From Planctomycetota bacterium (GTDB taxonomy: Bacteria > Planctomycetota > Planctomycetia > Pirellulales > Pirellulaceae), in the NCBI GenBank assembly GCA_024274855.1, contig JAJSAJ010000857.1:1-9494 (forward strand): a stretch of DNA of 9,494 nt, read 5' to 3'. The notes under the pieces are model-generated. The model was not told where the DNA came from, did not search any database, and saw nothing but the letters and a program-made list of their open reading frames with translations. Positions 6,446 to 9,494 of the stretch are shown one piece after another. Numbering within the stretch: the first letter of the stretch is position 1; each line of letters starts with the position of its first letter. A program made the position numbers and the translations under genes.

Positions 6446-6637
6446 CTATGCGCCTCGCAGTACCAGCTCGTCGAGGCGATAAGGGGACTCGCCGGCAGCC
6501 CAGGCGATTCCACGCAGCAGGGAAATGCGGAACATCGGATCGTCCAATGTCTTGCAATAGTGTCCAGGTACACACCCAAACACGCGTCCCTTGCCAAGTT
6601 CGTAGCACCAGAACATGCGTTTCACTTCACGATGTTC
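6446..6637 (-). pseudogene. ThuA-family protein, C-terminal remnant
   Basis: Read on the minus strand from 6637, 63 sense codons run to a TAG at 6446..6448. The translation contains RMFWCYELGKGRVFG, PGHYCKTLDDPMFR and LLRGIAWAAGESPYR, then ends ELVLRGA. This is the C-terminal signature of ThuA-like proteins (GKGRVF..LGH..T..DP.FR.L..RGI.WAAG), a class I glutamine-amidotransferase-like fold common in planctomycetes and linked to sugar metabolism. A full member has well over 200 residues; everything upstream is missing. The remnant starts immediately after, and in frame with, the sulfatase stop codon, and has no convincing start of its own (first ATG at 6616, no ribosome site). It therefore looks like a gene truncated by deletion or insertion of the sulfatase end, still with an intact reading frame. 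Confidence 0.8.
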
Positions 6638-8035
6638 TCACTTCTTCTTTCGCGCCTTCTTGCGTGGCTTTTTTTGCACGGGTGCCGCCGTGGCTGGATC
6701 GGGCCAGTCGGGATCGGGCGTACGGGCGCCGTTCATCAAGGCAACCGCCCTGGCGACCAGTTCGGGATGCTCAGCGGCCAGGTTCGTCGTTTCCCCCACG
6801 TCCTTTGCCAGATCGTAGAGTTCGACCGGACCGCTGGCCTTGGGTCGAACGGCTTTCCAATCACCCCACCGGATTGCCTGGATGTGATTCCTACCCTCGT
6901 GCAATTCCCAATAGAAGTAATCGCGTGTCGGCGCCGGCCCGCCTTTCAGAAAGTCAACCAGCGAGTAGCCGTCCGGTTGGGAACCCGTTGGAAGCTTGGC
7001 ATGGGCAAGCTCGGCGAACGTCGGCAGCAAATCCCAGAAGGCCCACGGCTCGTCGGTCACACGTCCCGCGGGAACGGTGCCAGGCCACCAGGCAAATGCC
7101 GCCTGACGGAGCGCTCCCTCGTACATGCCACGCTTAAAGCCTCGCAGTTTGCCGTCCATCGTTTGGTTGAACCGATTGCCAATCGGGGTCTTCGGGTTGA
7201 AGGATGATCCGTTATCACCGGCAAATACGATTAGCGTCTTCCTTGCAATACCTTTCTTCTTGAGCAGCTCGACTAACCCGCCGAGGTCTGAATCGAGCCG
7301 CGTGACCATGGCCGCGTAATTCTTCTCCCGCTCGGTCCATTGCCTATTCTTGTAGATGCCCTGATCGTCGATTTCGAACTTACCATGCGGCAGGGTAACC
7401 GCGTAGAACAGAAAGAACGGACCGCCGGCATTCCGGTCGACCCACTTGAGGACATCTTGTTGAATCAGATTCTGAGCGTAGACCTGCTTCTTGCCGTTGG
7501 CATTCTCGGGGATCGCGATGCGTTGGTCGTCGTTGTAGAGATAGGTGGGAAAATAGCTATGAGCATGGCGTTGGCAATTGTAGCCGAAGAAATGATCGAT
7601 GCCGTTCTTGAGCGGGCTCCCGGGCGTGTCGAACATGCCCATGCCCCACTTACCCATGGTCGCGGTTTTGTATCCGGCCGATTTGAGGATCTTGCCGATC
7701 GTCACCATGTTGGGTGGAAGAGGTCGCTGCCCTTCCGGCTGAATTTCGCGGTTGGCGCGCGTGGGACAGTGACCCATGTGAAGACCGGTGAAAAAAGAGC
7801 TGCGTGACGGAGCACATACACTGGTGCCGGTATAGGCCGACAGGTATCGCGTGCCCTCGCGGCAAAGCCGATCGATATTTGGTGTCTGAATGAGTTGCTG
7901 CCCGTAGGCCCCCACATCTCCCTGTGCGATATCGTCGGAGAGAACGAAGATCAAGTTGGGCCGATCAGCCGCGAGACTGGCGGAGCCCATCCCCATGTAA
8001 CACAGCGTGAAGGTCAGCAGAACGGTTCGGCTCAT
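6638..8035 (-). CDS. Secreted Cys-type sulfatase (S1 family)
   Basis: Predicted 465-residue sulfatase that hydrolyses sulfate esters, probably of sulfated polysaccharides, outside the cytoplasmic membrane. A signal peptide is visible (MSRTVLLTFTLCYMGMGSAS, likely cut around ASLAA-D). Family motifs are NLIFVLSDD with metal ligands D34 and D35, the formylglycine signature CAPSR (C74 to R78, in SVCAPSRSSFFTG), MGKWGMG with K129, LPHG with H217, and FAGDNG with metal ligands D274 and N275, then GFKRGMYEG. C74 must be converted to formylglycine by a maturase not in this window. The start at 8035 has a strong AAGGAG five bases upstream; an ATG nine codons earlier has none. The protein ends in a lysine/arginine tail, KKPRKKARKKK. 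It is flanked by inverted repeats on both sides and followed by a ThuA remnant. Substrate not predictable from sequence. Confidence 0.95.
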   Translation of the reverse strand: MSRTVLLTFTLCYMGMGSASLAADRPNLIFVLSDDIAQGDVGAYGQQLIQTPNIDRLCREGTRYLSAYTGTSVCAPSRSSFFTGLHMGHCPTRANREIQPEGQRPLPPNMVTIGKILKSAGYKTATMGKWGMGMFDTPGSPLKNGIDHFFGYNCQRHAHSYFPTYLYNDDQRIAIPENANGKKQVYAQNLIQQDVLKWVDRNAGGPFFLFYAVTLPHGKFEIDDQGIYKNRQWTEREKNYAAMVTRLDSDLGGLVELLKKKGIARKTLIVFAGDNGSSFNPKTPIGNRFNQTMDGKLRGFKRGMYEGALRQAAFAWWPGTVPAGRVTDEPWAFWDLLPTFAELAHAKLPTGSQPDGYSLVDFLKGGPAPTRDYFYWELHEGRNHIQAIRWGDWKAVRPKASGPVELYDLAKDVGETTNLAAEHPELVARAVALMNGARTPDPDWPDPATAAPVQKKPRKKARKKK

Positions 8036-8121
8036 GGTAACTCCTTGCGGATTTGGATACACGACCGTTGAGGCCGCGGTAGGATGACGGTGGGAATGCC
8101 AACCGGCGAACGTCGTCGGGT

Positions 8122-8150
8122 ATTATCTCACAGGGCTCAAGAGAACGCAA
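8122..8150 (-). promoter_or_regulatory. Extended -10 promoter for the sulfatase
   Basis: On the minus strand GATAAT (8122..8127, five of six) is preceded by TGA, giving an extended -10 (TGn). A weak -35, TTGCGT (8145..8150), lies exactly 17 bp upstream. Transcription would begin near 8115, with a leader of about 80 bases before the sulfatase ATG. The promoter lies inside the inverted-repeat bracket, so the gene carries its own promoter. Confidence 0.5.
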
Positions 8151-8311
8151 ACCAGCTTCTTGTAAGAGCCCGAACGCGGACGAGCCTGAACCATGAAGGT
8201 CGTTGGCAATGGTTTTTTCCACGGCACAATTAGCAAGTGATACGGCGAAGGAAGAATTGAAAAATCGTAACACTTTAGCCGAATGGCGAACTACCGGCTG
8301 GACGGGAGTCA

Positions 8312-8548
8312 AGAGTAGAACACTAATCACCACCAATCTTCACTAATCCGGATCGAAGACTCCAGGTGAACGTTCTGAGCGCGTCTGCCCTTCTCGTTCG
8401 ACTCTGAACTTGCAGCTCTTCACCCGTGTCTGATTCGTGAAGATGAGTATTCCAATCTTCTCTTTCCCCTATTTTGGTCGTTTTCGATTCAGAAGTTGTT
8501 CAAGAGCTTAGGATTCTGAACCTCAGTAGCTGCCAAACGGCTAAACAA
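8312..8548 (+). repeat. Long interspersed repeat, copy B
   Basis: Partner of the inverted copy at 5977..6216; see the shared blocks listed there. This copy reads TAGAACACTAATCACC at its left end and runs to ACGGCTAAACAA at its right. Its internal inverted end (GATTCGTGAAGATGAGTATTCC) has drifted from the GATTAGTG repeats seen in copy A, so copy A is closer to palindromic. It occupies most of the gap between the sulfatase promoter and the EF-hand gene. A plus-strand open frame through it (from 8474) is not taken as a gene. The 160 bp between it and the sulfatase promoter (8151..8311) shows nothing recognisable. Confidence 0.82.
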
Positions 8549-8595
8549 TTACCTTCTTGCCATTTTGCGCAAGACTTGACCGGTAACTGTTTAAG
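8541..8595 (-). terminator. Large hairpin downstream of the EF-hand gene
   Basis: CTAAACAATTACC (8541..8553) and GGTAACTGTTTAAG (8582..8595) can pair over about 13 bp with one mismatch. Inside the loop, CTTGC (8556..8560) can pair with GCAAG (8569..8573). The structure begins nine bases after the stop codon of the minus-strand EF-hand gene and overlaps the end of repeat copy B. Its position suits a 3'-end or terminator structure, but the outer stem is AT-rich and no clear T tract follows, so it may only protect or punctuate the transcript. Confidence 0.45.
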
Positions 8596-8603
8596 TCTGC
8601 TGG

Positions 8604-9077
8604 CTATCGGCCGCCACGTCGTTTACCCTTGCCGCCTCCGCCACCTTTTTGTCCCTCTCCCCGCCGGCCCTTTCCGTTTCCCTGTCCCTGTCCCTGTCCC
8701 ATGCCCTGTCCCATACCTTGCCCCATACCTTGCCCCATACCCATGCCCTGCCCCTTGCGTTGCTTCATGCCTTGTTGCTGCATTTGCTGAAGCAGAGCGG
8801 GGATTGCGGCTTGCAATTCGACCAGATTCAGCGCTCCATCACCGTTCTGATCGAAGGACGTGATAAGCATCTGTGCCAGCATTTGCGGATTTCTTTGGCC
8901 TCCTTGCATCTGGCCTCCTTGCATTTGACGGTTTCTGTTCTGGTTGCGTTTTTGCTGTTGTTGACCGGCCTCTCGATTCTGGCCTTTGCGGCCTCGTTGC
9001 CCAAGAGCTGCGGCCGGTTCAACAGCCAGCGCGGCAAGCACAAGCAAACCAAGGACGATAGTAACGTTGCGTTTCAT
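8604..9077 (-). CDS. Secreted low-complexity EF-hand protein
   Basis: A 157-residue protein of unknown function. Residues 1-25 form a signal peptide (basic MKRN, hydrophobic VTIVLGLLVLAALA, then VEPAAA before LGQRG). A Gln/Arg/Asn-rich stretch (27-63) contains a QMQGG duplication. One canonical EF-hand loop follows, DQNGDGALNLVE (76-87), with calcium ligands D76, N78, D80, N84 and E87. A helix rich in Gln (88-105) leads to a tail of GMGQ and GQ repeats (110-133), and the protein ends in Gly, Lys and Arg residues, so it is very basic. Secreted EF-hand proteins are common in planctomycetes and are thought to bind calcium; a single loop suggests dimer pairing or a weak site. The start at 9077 has GGAG eight to nine bases upstream and leaves the signal peptide at the very N-terminus; an ATG 38 codons earlier does not. 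Confidence 0.85.
   Translation of the reverse strand: MKRNVTIVLGLLVLAALAVEPAAALGQRGRKGQNREAGQQQQKRNQNRNRQMQGGQMQGGQRNPQMLAQMLITSFDQNGDGALNLVELQAAIPALLQQMQQQGMKQRKGQGMGMGQGMGQGMGQGMGQGQGQGNGKGRRGEGQKGGGGGKGKRRGGR
8680..8754. repeat. Minisatellite coding the GMGQ/GQ tail
   Basis: On the plus strand, CCCTGT occurs three times in tandem and is followed by 12 bp units CCCATGCCCTGT, CCCATACCTTGC and CCCATACCTTGC, then an 18 bp unit, CCCATACCCATGCCCTGC. The periods are multiples of 3, so copy-number change would keep the EF-hand protein in frame while altering the length of its GQGMGQ tail. A separate 15 bp tandem duplication in the same gene, TGGCCTCCTTGCATC at 8896..8910 and 8911..8925, encodes QMQGG twice. 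Confidence 0.9.
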
Positions 9078-9407
9078 CGGAAAGTTCTCCAAGTCGTTAT
9101 GCGCAGCTCCTTCTGACGCTAGACAAAAAACAAGACAGGTGCAGGTCCTGCACCGCAGACACTCTACACCGGTGGGCGAATGCCCTGACAACAGGTTTCA
9201 TTCAAATCGGTCGCACAATCAACAAAGATCGTTTTGGCTTTGTGCAACTGATATTCATGACGATGTTTTTACGGGACGGCAGAGCCGCCAACGGAATCCA
9301 AGTGATCGCTCGGCGTGCAGTGGCCCGCTCGCGTTGGTTGGCCAACTTGGTCAAAAAGTCAATGATCCTTGAAGTTAGGAAGTCAGATCCTTCCCCGCGG
9401 CGGCGTT
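9078..9407. other. Intergenic gap between right-edge gene and EF-hand gene
   Basis: About 330 bp without a supported gene. A plus-strand frame from 9242 codes for 61 residues but lacks a ribosome site and domain-like sequence. Apart from the terminator-like palindrome at 9125..9154 I see only a small palindrome (TTGGCCAA) near 9338..9345. No convincing promoter for the EF-hand gene was found. Confidence 0.5.
9125..9154 (-). terminator. Palindrome plus T-run, possible terminator
   Basis: GGTGCAGG-T-CCTGCACC (9138..9154) is a perfect 17-base inverted repeat. On the minus strand it is followed by TGTCTTGTTTTTTG, so it resembles an intrinsic terminator with a 6 bp stem (GGTGCA/TGCACC) and 5-base loop. 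It would end transcription from the right-edge gene before the EF-hand gene, though it lies about 250 bp past that gene's stop. The symmetry would also suit an operator for the EF-hand gene, whose start is 60 bp downstream. Confidence 0.42.
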
Positions 9408-9494
9408 CTATTCTTCTATGTCTTTGATGTCGGAATCGGACAACGGGTTCATTGGTTTGTGTTCTTCGTTCTGTTGGCGTCTCCAGCCTCCGCC
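9408..9494 (-). CDS. Unidentified protein, C-terminal end (partial)
   Basis: On the minus strand one frame enters from the right edge and runs 28 codons to a TAG at 9408..9410. The visible end, NPLSDSDIKDIEE, is hydrophilic and acidic like a natural C-terminus and is preceded by a basic Gly/Arg/Gln stretch. This is too short to identify a family. The call rests on the plausible residue composition and on the intergenic character of the DNA beyond the stop; it could still be chance. Confidence 0.45.
   Translation of the reverse strand, partial: GGGWRRQQNEEHKPMNPLSDSDIKDIEE

Noticed and set aside
6415..7207. Two long plus-strand open frames of 240 and 261 codons
   Set aside because: Both are antisense to the sulfatase 3' half and the ThuA remnant; composition is that of a shadow frame.
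6446..8035. A single sulfatase-ThuA fusion protein
   Set aside because: A TGA separates the two parts in frame and the basic tail before it looks like a finished C-terminus; nothing visible supports programmed readthrough.
8649..9116. 155-codon plus-strand frame with a Ser/Leu/His-Thr-Leu-Pro repeat start
   Set aside because: The repeat is the antisense of the GMGQ minisatellite in the EF-hand gene, which has a signal peptide, an EF-hand loop and a ribosome site.

Overview
This 9.5 kb window looks like chromosomal DNA of a planctomycete, most likely Pirellulales-like. The grounds are a secreted Cys-type sulfatase, the end of a ThuA-family gene, a secreted low-complexity EF-hand protein, GTG starts, moderately high GC and several kinds of hairpin-forming intergenic repeat. 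The assignment is inference from gene content; no marker gene was compared.

Layout, left to right. A tRNA-Pro(GGG) lies on the minus strand at 136..210. A gene-free stretch of about 600 bp follows, holding two copies of a roughly 100-116 bp hairpin repeat and then a good sigma70-like promoter for pyrF (826..1755, +). pyrF converges on a minus-strand group that reads from about 5700 down to 1873: a GNAT acetyltransferase, an M16-like protein lacking the zinc site, a zinc-site M16 peptidase overlapping it by 32 bp, and ndk. The two M16 proteins have complementary motifs (HxxEH in one, the R/Y pair in the other) and probably form one heterodimeric peptidase. ndk and pyrF are nucleotide-metabolism housekeeping genes.

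From about 5977 the window is accessory in character. A sulfatase with a signal peptide and a lysine-rich tail (6638..8035, -) is bracketed by two inverted, diverged copies of a roughly 235 bp repeat (5977..6216 and 8312..8548). Directly after the sulfatase stop codon, in the same frame, lies a 63-codon remnant of the C-terminus of a ThuA-family protein. A 138 bp nested palindrome (6247..6384) follows. Together these suggest repeat-mediated rearrangement around the sulfatase.

The right end holds a small secreted EF-hand protein rich in Gly, Gln and Met with an internal minisatellite (8604..9077, -), a terminator-like palindrome, and the last 28 codons of an unidentified gene running in from the right edge.

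No defence system, CRISPR array, prophage or complete transposase is visible. The most novel material is the repeat families and the hidden ThuA remnant.
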